Shown here one piece after another: positions 15,753-24,673 of a stretch of 64,000 nucleotides of DNA (position 1 is its first letter; the number at the start of each line of letters is the position of its first letter). Under the pieces are notes generated by a model, which had not been told where the DNA came from, searched no databases, and was given only the letters and a program-made list of their open reading frames with translations. Origin of the DNA: CAG-411 sp050875145 (GTDB lineage Bacteria > Bacillota > Clostridia > Lachnospirales > Lachnospiraceae); NCBI GenBank assembly GCA_050875145.1, contig JBNMLH010000005.1:124001-188000 (forward strand), given 5' to 3'. The translations under genes were made by a program, and so were the position numbers.

Positions 15753-18293
15753 TTATTTCTTTACCTTCTGTGTAATTGATTTTGTTGCTTTATTGCCATA
15801 AGCATCCTTTGCTACTACGGTTAGTTTATAAGTACCAGTGTTTTTTACTTTGTAGTTTACGGAATTGCTTGCGGTAGTCTTTTTTGCAAGTCGTTTGCCA
15901 TTGCGATAAATGGTATAAGTATAGTGAATTGGTGCAACTCCGGCATTTACCTTGACTGTAAACTTCACAGTGCGTCCTTTTTTCATTACTTTGTTTTTTG
16001 CTAGTTTTGTTATTTTTAATGGATTAACTTTACAGGTTGTGTAATTATGTGTGGTATTGCCGTCCTTATCGGTAACATATACAAGAATTAGACAAGTACC
16101 TGATTTAGTAGGTGTCCAGTTTACACTTCCAGTTTTGCTGCTTTTGGTAGTGACATTATTATTTTGACTAAAGTAAACATCATAGGTGTAATCACCAGTG
16201 CCTCCACTTGCATTTATAATAACAGAATATTTTTTACCAATATTAATGTTAGAACTTGTGATACCAATACGATCAATTTTAATTGGTGAAACCGTAGCAG
16301 TTGGGGTTGGTGTCGCTACTGTTGGAGTCTTTGTGACTGTTGGAAGCTTTGTGACTACTGGAGTTTCTGTTGCAGGTGGATTGCTTGGACTAGGAACCGC
16401 AGTAGTTTTTGGTGGCATCGTAGTCGAAACCGTAGCAGTTGGACGTATTGGTCGAATACTTGTTACTGGTGTTTTTGTTGGTGAAACAGTAGCTGTAATG
16501 CTAGGTCCCGAAGATGTTTTTGGAGTATTGGTTGGTCTTACAGTGGAAGTTGGTGCAATTGTTGTGTTGGTGGTAGGAACAGGTGTGGAAGCTGTAATAG
16601 TACCATTTTCTAAAAGTTCTACAGCACCCAATGCATTTAACATTCCATCTGAAGAGACCTTTCCTTTTAACGTATCCATTTTAGATACAGAATTTAAAAT
16701 TGCATTTTTAATATCTAATATAGAGTAGTCTTCGTATTTGGAGTAAAGCATAGCTGCTACACCAGCTACCATTGGAGCTGCCATAGATGTACCGGTCATT
16801 GTTTCATAACCTGATTTTGCTGCACTGTTAAAGGAGCTACTGGTATCTCCGTCATTTTCTGTACTTGTACTGTAAATATTTGAACCAGGTGCGGCAAGTT
16901 GTACTGTTTTAGCACCATAGTTAGATGAATAATGTAAGGTTCCATCACACTGTATATTTGCGACAGATAAGACGTTATCATAATCATAGCAGGCTGGATA
17001 AGTAGGAGTAGAATCATTATCCACACCGTTATAATTGCTGTCACCATTACCAGCAGCAATTGTAAATAAAACATTAGGGTTGTTTGCAATGATATTGCGT
17101 AGTGTTGTATCATCGTCATCGCCACCAAGACTTAGATTAATAATGGTAGCACCGTTATCAATGGCGTATTGAATTCCCTTTACAACACTTTCCGTTGTAC
17201 CATATCCCATAGTACCGCCAAGTGCTTTTACTGTCATAATTTCTACATTAGCATTAGAAGCAATTCCTACGACACCTGTATCGTTATTAAGAGCTGCGAT
17301 AGTACCTGCACCATGTGTTCCATGCGAATCTTCTGTTGCACTGTTTGCATTGTAGCAGGTGTTATTTCCGTTTGAAGATGTATTAGAGGAACCAGGACGA
17401 GCCTTAGTGCTATCATAATCGGAACCCCACCAGCTAAAAGAGCCGCTTCCATAGAAATTCCATCCATATACATCATCTATGTAACCATTTCCATCATCAT
17501 CAATTCCGTTTCCGGGGATTTCACCTTCGTTTACCCACATATGATCTTTCAGGTCTTCGTGGTCATACATGACACCAGTATCAACAATTGCAACAATGGT
17601 TTTTCTGTTTCCTGTACTCTTGCATGCTGCGATTGCTTCAGGGTATTGAATATCTACACCTGCCTTTGCCTGAACATTAATTGTACTAGAAGCAGAAGAT
17701 GCCTGAGATTTTACGGAATAAGAAGAAAAAGGCCATGTCCAATTGTTTCCATTATTTTGATTCCGATAATCTTCTTCTTCATAAGATAAAGTTCCGTCAT
17801 TGTATAAGCCCCATTGCTTTGAAAAACCAGGGTTACTTTGCAAAGAATTAATAACAGAAAGAGCATCGTTACTTTCGGAAGTAGCATAGTATACATAATT
17901 TGGTTGTACATAGTCAACCCTGCTATCGGTACTTAAGGCTTCGACGGCATCTTCCAACGCATCTTTTGAGTCCAGGCGGAGAATAACAGAATTGTCTGTC
18001 AAAGTATCTACGCTAGCATCTTGTTCTTGCTTTTTGGTTAAAGAAGCAATACTTAAGGTCTTTTTTTCTGTTGCATTGGAATCTTTTTTGTAGACAACAA
18101 TTACTTCATTAGAATCATATTTTGAAATATCAGTTATAGATTCGTCGGATAATTGTTTTTGAGCGGCGAGAGCCTTATCCGTTGTAAGCGGAGAAGCTAC
18201 AACAGAAGATAAAACCGAGGTTACGAGTAAGTTTGTTGTTAAAATTGTACTAATTACTTTTTTCATAATAGTATCCAAGGAAATGTGTTTCAT
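15753..18293 (-). CDS. Secreted subtilisin-family (S8) serine protease with Thr-Pro linker and Ig-like C-terminus
   Basis: The frame can reach a TTG at 18350. I place the start near the ATG at 18293 (846 residues) because the signal peptide (MKKVISTILTTN...) begins just after. No start has an ideal ribosome site, so 18329 and 18266 remain possible. The order is signal peptide, I9-like propeptide (about 60-135), then an S8 catalytic domain with Asp238 (VAIVDTGV), His324 (DSHGTHGAGT) and Ser503 (GTSMAAPMVAG). A Thr/Pro linker (about 585-670) and two Ig-like repeats with Lys-rich loops follow. The C-terminal repeats resemble those ending the two starch-binding proteins at 32595-37998. It is convergent with the C1 protease and probably secreted, and loosely bound through the basic tail. 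Confidence 0.88.
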   Translation of the reverse strand: MKHISLDTIMKKVISTILTTNLLVTSVLSSVVASPLTTDKALAAQKQLSDESITDISKYDSNEVIVVYKKDSNATEKKTLSIASLTKKQEQDASVDTLTDNSVILRLDSKDALEDAVEALSTDSRVDYVQPNYVYYATSESNDALSVINSLQSNPGFSKQWGLYNDGTLSYEEEDYRNQNNGNNWTWPFSSYSVKSQASSASSTINVQAKAGVDIQYPEAIAACKSTGNRKTIVAIVDTGVMYDHEDLKDHMWVNEGEIPGNGIDDDGNGYIDDVYGWNFYGSGSFSWWGSDYDSTKARPGSSNTSSNGNNTCYNANSATEDSHGTHGAGTIAALNNDTGVVGIASNANVEIMTVKALGGTMGYGTTESVVKGIQYAIDNGATIINLSLGGDDDDTTLRNIIANNPNVLFTIAAGNGDSNYNGVDNDSTPTYPACYDYDNVLSVANIQCDGTLHYSSNYGAKTVQLAAPGSNIYSTSTENDGDTSSSFNSAAKSGYETMTGTSMAAPMVAGVAAMLYSKYEDYSILDIKNAILNSVSKMDTLKGKVSSDGMLNALGAVELLENGTITASTPVPTTNTTIAPTSTVRPTNTPKTSSGPSITATVSPTKTPVTSIRPIRPTATVSTTMPPKTTAVPSPSNPPATETPVVTKLPTVTKTPTVATPTPTATVSPIKIDRIGITSSNINIGKKYSVIINASGGTGDYTYDVYFSQNNNVTTKSSKTGSVNWTPTKSGTCLILVYVTDKDGNTTHNYTTCKVNPLKITKLAKNKVMKKGRTVKFTVKVNAGVAPIHYTYTIYRNGKRLAKKTTASNSVNYKVKNTGTYKLTVVAKDAYGNKATKSITQKVKK

Positions 18294-18360
18294 TCCCTGC
18301 CACATATAGCGATTGAAGAGTGGTGGCATCCTTTCATTTTTTATTTTCAATCGTTAGTTT

Positions 18361-18701
18361 TGTGTAATCTCAAGATAACAGTTGCTATTCTTGAAAATAG
18401 TTGTAACGGTTTACATTTTATCTAAAACTGTTACAAAATACACACCACGCCTATTATAGTCTAAATTATATTACTATTTCGTCTTATTTTTGTAATAAGT
18501 ACGAAATTATAATGTAATATTCATGTTTATTTTAGAATTATTTGGAAAAAAAGGCAATAGTAATTCTGTACAAGAATAAAGAAGTGGAATAGTATAATCT
18601 GCCAAAACATATAGTAACAATAAGGGATCAAAAAGTTTTGAACCGAGATTGTCAGAATAAAAAGGGTGTTGTAATTACGAAAGTAAGGAGAGAAGTGTAT
18701 T
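18361..18701. other. Divergent promoter region between the subtilisin gene and bofA
   Basis: This is about 340 bp of AT-rich non-coding DNA. A spaced palindrome, TGTAAC...GTTACA (about 18398-18435), lies upstream of the subtilisin gene and could be an operator. No reading frame is supported. Confidence 0.4.
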
Positions 18702-18971
18702 ATGCTGGAAGTAGGTAGTGTGTGTATTCTGGGAGTTACTGGGTTGGTAGGTCTTATTTTATTTGCTAGAAAATTGGAAATGGTATTCGGTTTTCTGGTA
18801 AGGGCATGTGTAGGAATTGTATTGATTTATGGTGTAAATCTTTTGTTGGAACAATGGGGATATGATACGGTGGTTGGTTTAAATTTGTTTACCATTGCCT
18901 GTTCATCTGTTTTAGGTGTCCCAGGAGTTGTTTTGCTGTACGCGTGTGGAGGCATTGTGCTTTGGTTATAA
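18702..18971 (+). CDS. bofA: BofA-family membrane protein (pro-sigma-K processing inhibitor type)
   Basis: The 89-residue product has three hydrophobic segments. It ends with the BofA signature: a Gly/Asn pair (IYGVNLLLEQWG), then GLNLFT and LGVPGVVLLY. In Bacillus, BofA holds the SpoIVFB protease inactive in the mother cell until the forespore signals. AAGGAGAG precedes the ATG. The gene stands alone between a secreted protease and the Tad cluster. Confidence 0.8.
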   Translation: MLEVGSVCILGVTGLVGLILFARKLEMVFGFLVRACVGIVLIYGVNLLLEQWGYDTVVGLNLFTIACSSVLGVPGVVLLYACGGIVLWL

Positions 18972-19292
18972 AAAATTTATACTTTTTTTGTCACAGGGTT
19001 TTGAAGGTTTGTAGTTTCAACTAAAAGATAGAAATTGCTTTGAAAATAAGAAAATAAACAATTTATTAAATCTGATTTATGGGGTTGACCACAACTATTT
19101 TTTAAAGTAAACTAGGGCGTGTTTTAGGACATGTCTTTGATGCGATGCCGTATTTTTCAGTGTATGATTGTATGTATGAGTGTCAAGATGTGAAGGTAGG
19201 TCATGCGTTACGCTCAAAATGTTTTACTAATATTTGTATGGTGAAATGTATTGGGTAAGTAGGTAACTGAATTATGTTTTGGAGGTGAAAAA
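18972..19292. other. Leader and promoter region of the Tad pilus operon
   Basis: There is no gene. It contains a good promoter (see 19085-19113) and a leader of about 180 nt before the first pilus gene. The leader holds no recognised riboswitch; a c-di-GMP motif was looked for and not seen. Confidence 0.5.
19085..19113 (+). promoter_or_regulatory. Promoter of the Tad pilus operon
   Basis: TTGACC and TAAACT are separated by exactly 17 bp. No other strong promoter was seen between here and the FHA-protein gene, so the pilus genes may form one long transcript. Confidence 0.6.
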
Positions 19293-19808
19293 ATTGGAGT
19301 TGAGTGGATTATAAGTTTACTATTAGGTGTAGCTATGTTTTATGATTGGAAATGCTATCGGATTCCAAATTGGGTTATTATTTTCGGTTTAGGGGTAGGG
19401 TTTTTTAATCAGATAGATTTACATGGTTGGAAGGGATGGATGATTTATTTTTCTAGTGTGATTTTAACTGGAGTTACGTTGTTCCCTCTTTTTTATCTTC
19501 GGATGTTTGGAGCAGGAGATATAAAATTATTTATTATGATAGGCGGAGTACACGGATGGTATTTCGTTATAAAATATTTCATGATTGCCCTGATCGTAGG
19601 TGCAATTTATTCTGTATGTAAGATGTGTAAGCATCAAAATCTTTTTTCTCGTTTGCGGTATCTCGCAAGTTATCTCTATATATTAATGGCTGGAAGAGTG
19701 ATTCAGACATATGAAATTAACAGGGAAAATGAAGATACGATTATACCTTTTGCAATTCCTATGGGACTTGCCTATGGTATAGATATTTTAATGATAAAGT
19801 ATTGGTAA
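19293..19808 (+). CDS. tadV: Prepilin peptidase (A24 family, TadV/CpaA-type)
   Basis: This is a small multi-helix aspartic peptidase that cleaves and may methylate Flp prepilin at the membrane. The two catalytic Asp motifs are visible: YDWKCYRIPN near the N-terminus and FGAGDIKL about 60 residues later. The first ATG (19335) would start in the middle of the first helix. A strong GGAGGTG at 19281-19287 is 5 nt before an in-frame ATT at 19293 that restores the full helix (IGVEWIISLLLGVA). An AGGTG also precedes the ATG, so the start is uncertain. It is the first gene of the Tad operon. Confidence 0.82.
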   Translation: MGVEWIISLLLGVAMFYDWKCYRIPNWVIIFGLGVGFFNQIDLHGWKGWMIYFSSVILTGVTLFPLFYLRMFGAGDIKLFIMIGGVHGWYFVIKYFMIALIVGAIYSVCKMCKHQNLFSRLRYLASYLYILMAGRVIQTYEINRENEDTIIPFAIPMGLAYGIDILMIKYW

Positions 19809-19814
19809 GGTAGG

Positions 19815-20825
19815 ATGGAAAGAATGTCAGAAAAAATATTAGCAATTTTAGAACCAGAGAAAGAATATGCCAATTTATTTCTAAGCTTTTTAGAAGAAAA
19901 ACAGGAGCTTCCCTATAAAATTCGGGTTTTTACAAAGGAGCAGACATTGAAGGAATTTTTGGAGGAAGCTACAGTGGATGTATTATTAGCGGCTGAGCAG
20001 AGTAATTATAGAACCCTGGAAGGTTTGATTTCAAGAATTATTATCTTAGTGGAAAATAAGAAAAAAGCGGAAGATTGTGATGAGAGGCATATTTACAAGT
20101 TTCAGTCAGCAGAGCATATTTTGCAGGAAGTATTTAAAATCTGTATACAAAATAAAGAGGAACATGTTTGTGACTATTTATCTCGCAAAGAAAGGGGAGC
20201 AAGACAATACGGTGTGTTTTCGCCTGCTGGAGGGATTGGAAAGACAACGGTAACATTAGTATTGGGGCATTTATTGGGCAGGGGGAAAAAGGTATTAATT
20301 GTTAATTTAGAAGCATTTTCAAAGAGGTATCACTGGTTACCCTCAAACAGTGAATCGGGAATGTCTCAACTATTATATTATGTGTTACAGGGATATTCGG
20401 AGTTAGATATCAAACTGGCATCTATGGTTGTGTCGGTAGGAAATGCTTCCTATCTTTGTGGAGTTGCTCACTATTTGGATTTGCAGGCAATTGAGATGGA
20501 ACAAATGGATAAAGTATTGACTGCATTGGAGCAATATTCAGATTATGATGTGATTATATATGATATGTCATTTGTAAGTGAGGGCATGTGGAGTGTATTT
20601 AAAAGGTGTGAGGTTATTGTGGAGCCTGTTTTGAAAGAAAATCATGAAAATACGCCGGAATGGGTAAACTGTATGTCCGAAAAAGAATGGAAACATGTAC
20701 AGGAAAAAAGAAGAACCGTTGTAATGCCAAAAGTGCAGGAGAGATATACCAGTGTTGAATATATTAGCCAGGGAGTTTTGGGAACGATTGTAAGCGAATT
20801 AATTCAAAGGGAAGGATTAGGATGA
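19815..20825 (+). CDS. tadZ: TadZ/CpaE-like pilus localisation ATPase
   Basis: The 336-residue product has a divergent receiver-like N-terminal domain (about 1-120) and a MinD/ParA-like ATPase domain. The latter has the deviant Walker A FSPAGGIGKTTVT (about 136-148) and IYDMSF as Walker B. TadZ proteins mark the site of Tad pilus assembly and recruit TadA. The start is either ATG 19815 or ATG 19824, both close to AGGTAGG. It overlaps the next gene by four bases (ATGA), which indicates translational coupling with TadA. Confidence 0.8.
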   Translation: MERMSEKILAILEPEKEYANLFLSFLEEKQELPYKIRVFTKEQTLKEFLEEATVDVLLAAEQSNYRTLEGLISRIIILVENKKKAEDCDERHIYKFQSAEHILQEVFKICIQNKEEHVCDYLSRKERGARQYGVFSPAGGIGKTTVTLVLGHLLGRGKKVLIVNLEAFSKRYHWLPSNSESGMSQLLYYVLQGYSELDIKLASMVVSVGNASYLCGVAHYLDLQAIEMEQMDKVLTALEQYSDYDVIIYDMSFVSEGMWSVFKRCEVIVEPVLKENHENTPEWVNCMSEKEWKHVQEKRRTVVMPKVQERYTSVEYISQGVLGTIVSELIQREGLG

Positions 20826-22042
20826 GAGAACTAAAGGAGGAAATCCGGGAATGCGTGGTAGAACAAACAAATCTGGTAAAGGATATTTCTGATGAAGAGA
20901 TAAAGCAGTTAATTGATAGAGAGATTTTTAAGAGAGAGGAATGTAAGGACATTGCAGTTTGGGATAAGATACAGTTGCATCGTGACATTTTTAACAGTCT
21001 TAGAGGTCTGGATGTTTTACAAGATTTGCTGGAAGATTCCAGTATTACGGAGATTATGGTAAATGGAGTGGAAGATATCTTTATTGAGCAGGCAGGAAAG
21101 ATACGCCGTTGGGATAAGACTTTTTCTAGTAAAGAAAAATTGGAAGATGTAGTGCAGCAGATTGTATCAAAAGCAAATCGTATTGTCAATGAAGCATCTC
21201 CTATTGTTGACACTCGTTTGATGGATGGTTCTCGTGTAAATATCGTGTTGCCGCCAGTGGCATTAAATAATGGACCAATTGTTACCATAAGAAAATTTCC
21301 GGAAAAGGCGATGGACATGGAGCAATTAATTGCGATGAAGTCCATCACAAAAGAAGCTGCCCGATTTATGGAACAGCTTGTCAAAGCAAGAATGAATATA
21401 TTTATCAGTGGCGGAACCGGTTCGGGCAAAACCACATTTCTAAATATCTTATCAAATGCAATTCCAAAAGATGAGCGAATTATTACGATTGAAGATTCTG
21501 CGGAGTTGCAAATCAGGAAAATTCCCAATTTAGTAAAGCTGGAAACGAGAAATGCAAATGTGGAAGGGAAAAATGCGATTACTATTCGAGAGTTGATTAA
21601 ATGTGCTTTGAGAATGCGGCCTGACAGAATCGTGGTTGGCGAGGTGCGTGATGCAGCAGCCATTGATATGTTGACAGCATTAAATACTGGGCATGATGGT
21701 TCGCTTAGTACCGGACATGCAAATTCTCCAGAGGATATGTTATCCAGATTAGAAACGTTGGTCCTTATGGGGATGGATATTCCCTTGGAGGCGGTAAGAA
21801 GGCAGATTGCTTCAGCAATTGAAATTATTGTGCATTTAGGAAGGTTGCGGGATAAAAGCCGTCGGGTATTACAGATTGTAGAAGTTTTGCAGGTGGAAAA
21901 TGGAAATATTGTAACACAGCCACTTTATGAATTTGTAGAGGAAGGTGAGGATGCAGGGGGGCGGATATTGGGGAAATTACAGCCTACAAAGTATTGTTTG
22001 CAGCAGACGGAAAAATTGCAAAGGGCAGGGATAACTTTGTAG
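20822..22042 (+). CDS. tadA: TadA/CpaF secretion ATPase of the Tad pilus
   Basis: This 406-residue type II/IV secretion ATPase powers pilin assembly. It shows Walker A ISGGTGSGKTTFLN (about 200), an Asp box (IITIEDSAELQI), a Walker B region (RPDRIVVGEVRDAAA) and a His box (GHDGSLSTGHANSPEDML). The N-terminal domain has the family motif EIMVNG. Length is normal. It is coupled to tadZ by ATGA overlap, and tadB follows after 45 bp. Confidence 0.93.
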   Translation: MRELKEEIRECVVEQTNLVKDISDEEIKQLIDREIFKREECKDIAVWDKIQLHRDIFNSLRGLDVLQDLLEDSSITEIMVNGVEDIFIEQAGKIRRWDKTFSSKEKLEDVVQQIVSKANRIVNEASPIVDTRLMDGSRVNIVLPPVALNNGPIVTIRKFPEKAMDMEQLIAMKSITKEAARFMEQLVKARMNIFISGGTGSGKTTFLNILSNAIPKDERIITIEDSAELQIRKIPNLVKLETRNANVEGKNAITIRELIKCALRMRPDRIVVGEVRDAAAIDMLTALNTGHDGSLSTGHANSPEDMLSRLETLVLMGMDIPLEAVRRQIASAIEIIVHLGRLRDKSRRVLQIVEVLQVENGNIVTQPLYEFVEEGEDAGGRILGKLQPTKYCLQQTEKLQRAGITL

Positions 22043-22087
22043 ATTAGTAGGTTTGTTATAGAGACAGATTAGGTAGGAGAGAAGTGT

Positions 22088-22831
22088 ATGACAATAAATT
22101 ATGGAGAATATCAGGCAAAAGGAGCAGAAAAAAGAAAATTTTTATGTAGAGGTTTTCTTTTGACAAGTGCAATTGCATGGCTTTTTTATAGAAGTTTTTT
22201 TGCGGTACTTTTATTTGCACCAGGGGCACTTATTCTTTTAAAATGGCAGGAAAAGAGCAAGATAAAAAAGCGTAAGTGGGAGTTAAATCAACAATTTAAG
22301 CAGGGAATTTTAAGTCTTTCGGCAGCGTTAAATGCGGGGTATTCTATTGAAAATGCCTTTAAGGAAGCAGTGAGGGATTTGCTTCTTATGTATGAGAAGG
22401 ATGCAGACATTATTCGGGAGTTTTCATGGATTAGTAATCAAATATCTATGAATCGGCCAGTGGAGGAGGCATTATCTGATTTGGCAGTCCGTACAGAAAT
22501 TGAGGATATTGAGAACTTCGCAGAGATTTTTCAGACAGCAAAACGTACAGGTGGAGATATTATGAAAATTATCAGGCAAACAGGAAAAAACATTGAAGAA
22601 CGATTAGAAATAACACGAGAAATGGAGACGATGATTGCACAGAAAAAACTGGAGGCCAATATTATGTCTGTGGTTCCGTTGGGGATAATTGTATATATGT
22701 GGATTGCATCGCCTGGATTTTTAGATATATTGTATGGCAATTTGTTTGGTTGCATTTTTATGACAATGATATTGTTAATTTATGCAGGAGCATATTGTCT
22801 GATGAAGAAAATTACCAATATTCATTTATAG
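22088..22831 (+). CDS. tadB: TadB-like inner-membrane platform protein
   Basis: This 247-residue T2SF-family protein has two helices near the N-terminus (about 20-50) and two at the C-terminus (about 190-245). The T2SF cytoplasmic domain between them shows LSAALNAGYSIENAF and the repeat-like FAEIFQTAKRTGGDI. It forms the membrane platform for pilus assembly with TadC. AGGAGAG precedes the ATG. It abuts tadC with a 3-base gap. Confidence 0.85.
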   Translation: MTINYGEYQAKGAEKRKFLCRGFLLTSAIAWLFYRSFFAVLLFAPGALILLKWQEKSKIKKRKWELNQQFKQGILSLSAALNAGYSIENAFKEAVRDLLLMYEKDADIIREFSWISNQISMNRPVEEALSDLAVRTEIEDIENFAEIFQTAKRTGGDIMKIIRQTGKNIEERLEITREMETMIAQKKLEANIMSVVPLGIIVYMWIASPGFLDILYGNLFGCIFMTMILLIYAGAYCLMKKITNIHL

Positions 22832-22834
22832 GAG

Positions 22835-24316
22835 GTGAGAAAAATACTGACTTGTGTATTGTGTGTGACAGGGTTGCTACTGATAGTATTGCTTTTTCTT
22901 AAAACAAGAGCCTATCAGAAAGTATATGTGAAACAGTTGCCTTCAAAAGAGCATCCTTTTCGTTTGTTGTATTCTATGTGCTTATATTTACTATTGGAAA
23001 CAAAATTATATAGTGTGCTGGAAAGAAAAAAAGAAGAACAGGAACTATTAAAACAATTGCATATAAGGGAGGATGTCAATGAGGTACAGATTTTATATTG
23101 GTGCAAGAAATTATCTATTCTGATAACTGTATTTGTAGGAAGTATCCTGTTGATCTTGACAATGGAATTGGGTGGAAGTGGCACAAAAGCGTTGTTAAAC
23201 AAAGGGTATTTAGAAAGAGCAGATGTGGGTCAAGGAAACAAACAGGTAGCTATTTCTGTAGATACAGAAGGGAAGGATTTAGAGGAAGTTCAAGTAGAAG
23301 TTCCGGAACAGACCTATACGGACAAAGAGCTTCAGAAAAAAATGGAGGAGGCAAAAAAATATGTAACAAAAAATTACTTAGGAAATAATAAAAATGAGCA
23401 GGAGATTTGTTCGTCACTATATTTGATGAATCAGATTCCCGATAGTGCCATTTCTGTTATTTGGACCAGTTGGAATGATAGTATAATTGGAGAAGATGGA
23501 AGTTTACATAATGGTTTGTTACAGAAAGCAGAAATCTGTGAGCTTACAGCTACATTGATGTATGGAGATATGGCAGAGGAACTGAACTTTTCAGTGATGG
23601 TGAATCCGGCAATTGATATGACACAGGAGGAGTGGAAAAGGGTATTAAATACTACAATAGAAGAGATTGTACAGAGCAATTTGTCTAGTAAAAAAATAGA
23701 GCTTCCTAAAGCTATTAACGGGAAAATGGTAAAGTATGCGAATGTAAAGAAAAAAAGTCAGAGTGGAATGTTATTTTTATTTGCGATGGCAATCGCTGTT
23801 TTGTTATGGATGAGTTTTTCACAGGAATTAAAACGAAGTATTGAAAAGCGAGAACAACAGATGCTAGTGGATTATCCGGAATTGATAAATAAATTTACTT
23901 TATTATTAGGTGCTGGAATGACAGTAAATATGGCTTGGGGAAAGATTGCTACTGAATATAGAAAGAAAGTGGAGGAAGGTAGAAAGAAAAAACGATTTGC
24001 TTATGAAGAATGGGAGTTGACTTGGATAGAAATGTCAAATGGAGTGTCAGAATTAGTTGCATTGGAGCATTTTGGACAGCGAACAAAGTTAATGCCGTAT
24101 TTAAAATTTTCTACACTGCTTGCACAAAATTTAAGGAAAGGTTCAAAAGGACTGTTAGAGCTTTTAGAATATGAGGCAATGGATGCGTTTGAAAATCGAA
24201 AACAGATGACTAAACGACTTGCAGAAGAGGCGGGAACAAAGCTTTTGGCACCAATGATGATTATGTTGATACTTGTTATGGTAATTATTATGACACCCGC
24301 ATTTCAATCATTATAG
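22835..24316 (+). CDS. tadC: TadC-like platform protein with a large extra extracytoplasmic domain
   Basis: This 493-residue protein is much longer than usual TadC (about 300). An N-terminal helix and a second at about 92-108 are followed by a soluble insert of about 200 residues (about 110-305, rich in Glu/Lys, with NSIIGED and a conserved-looking Trp pair). A third helix (about 308-326) then precedes the T2SF domain (YPELINKFTLLLGAGMTV) and the final helix. The start is a GTG at 22835 that overlaps its own GGAGG. A full GGAGGTGA also sits 4 nt before an in-frame ATA (22844), so the true start is unclear. The insert is predicted to lie outside the membrane. Confidence 0.75.
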   Translation: MRKILTCVLCVTGLLLIVLLFLKTRAYQKVYVKQLPSKEHPFRLLYSMCLYLLLETKLYSVLERKKEEQELLKQLHIREDVNEVQILYWCKKLSILITVFVGSILLILTMELGGSGTKALLNKGYLERADVGQGNKQVAISVDTEGKDLEEVQVEVPEQTYTDKELQKKMEEAKKYVTKNYLGNNKNEQEICSSLYLMNQIPDSAISVIWTSWNDSIIGEDGSLHNGLLQKAEICELTATLMYGDMAEELNFSVMVNPAIDMTQEEWKRVLNTTIEEIVQSNLSSKKIELPKAINGKMVKYANVKKKSQSGMLFLFAMAIAVLLWMSFSQELKRSIEKREQQMLVDYPELINKFTLLLGAGMTVNMAWGKIATEYRKKVEEGRKKKRFAYEEWELTWIEMSNGVSELVALEHFGQRTKLMPYLKFSTLLAQNLRKGSKGLLELLEYEAMDAFENRKQMTKRLAEEAGTKLLAPMMIMLILVMVIIMTPAFQSL

Positions 24317-24406
24317 AGAAGGTTTGGCAGAGGATGAACCATATTGAAAATGTAACTATTGACTGTATAGATGGGAATAGGATGATATGATACAAGGAGA
24401 AAAAAT

Positions 24407-24661
24407 ATGATGAAAACAATAACTAAAAAGTGGAGTAAGGGAAAAAAGACAATAGGAAAATTGAAAAAAGTATGGAAGGATTTTTGTTGTCAGGAAGATG
24501 GAATGGGAAGTGTGGAAATTATTTTAATTTTAGTCATTCTCGTAGGATTAGTTCTTATTTTTCGCAATCAGGTTACAAAAATTGTTGAAAATGCGTTTAA
24601 GCAGATTAAATCAGATTCTACGAATGTCAATAAGAAGGTTACGATTAGTGGTGGATATTAA
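24407..24661 (+). CDS. flp: Flp-type pilin (Flp1-like)
   Basis: The 84-residue prepilin has a long basic leader (about 34 residues, many Lys) and the processing region EDGMGSVEIILIL. Cleavage after the Gly before Met would leave Glu at +5, the type IV pilin hallmark. One hydrophobic helix and a short polar tail follow. AAGGAG lies before the ATG ATG start. It follows the assembly genes and precedes the minor-pilin-like proteins, so it is the likely major pilus subunit processed by the A24 peptidase encoded at the start of the operon. Confidence 0.88.
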   Translation: MMKTITKKWSKGKKTIGKLKKVWKDFCCQEDGMGSVEIILILVILVGLVLIFRNQVTKIVENAFKQIKSDSTNVNKKVTISGGY

Positions 24662-24673
24662 AAGGAGGAGAGC

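Noticed and set aside
18972..19292. Possible c-di-GMP riboswitch in the pilus operon leader
   Set aside because: The conserved GEMM core segments were not found in the leader.
20764..21663. Long minus-strand frame of 299 codons opposite tadA
   Set aside because: The plus strand encodes an unmistakable secretion ATPase with all motifs. The antisense frame is Ser/Ile-rich shadow sequence.
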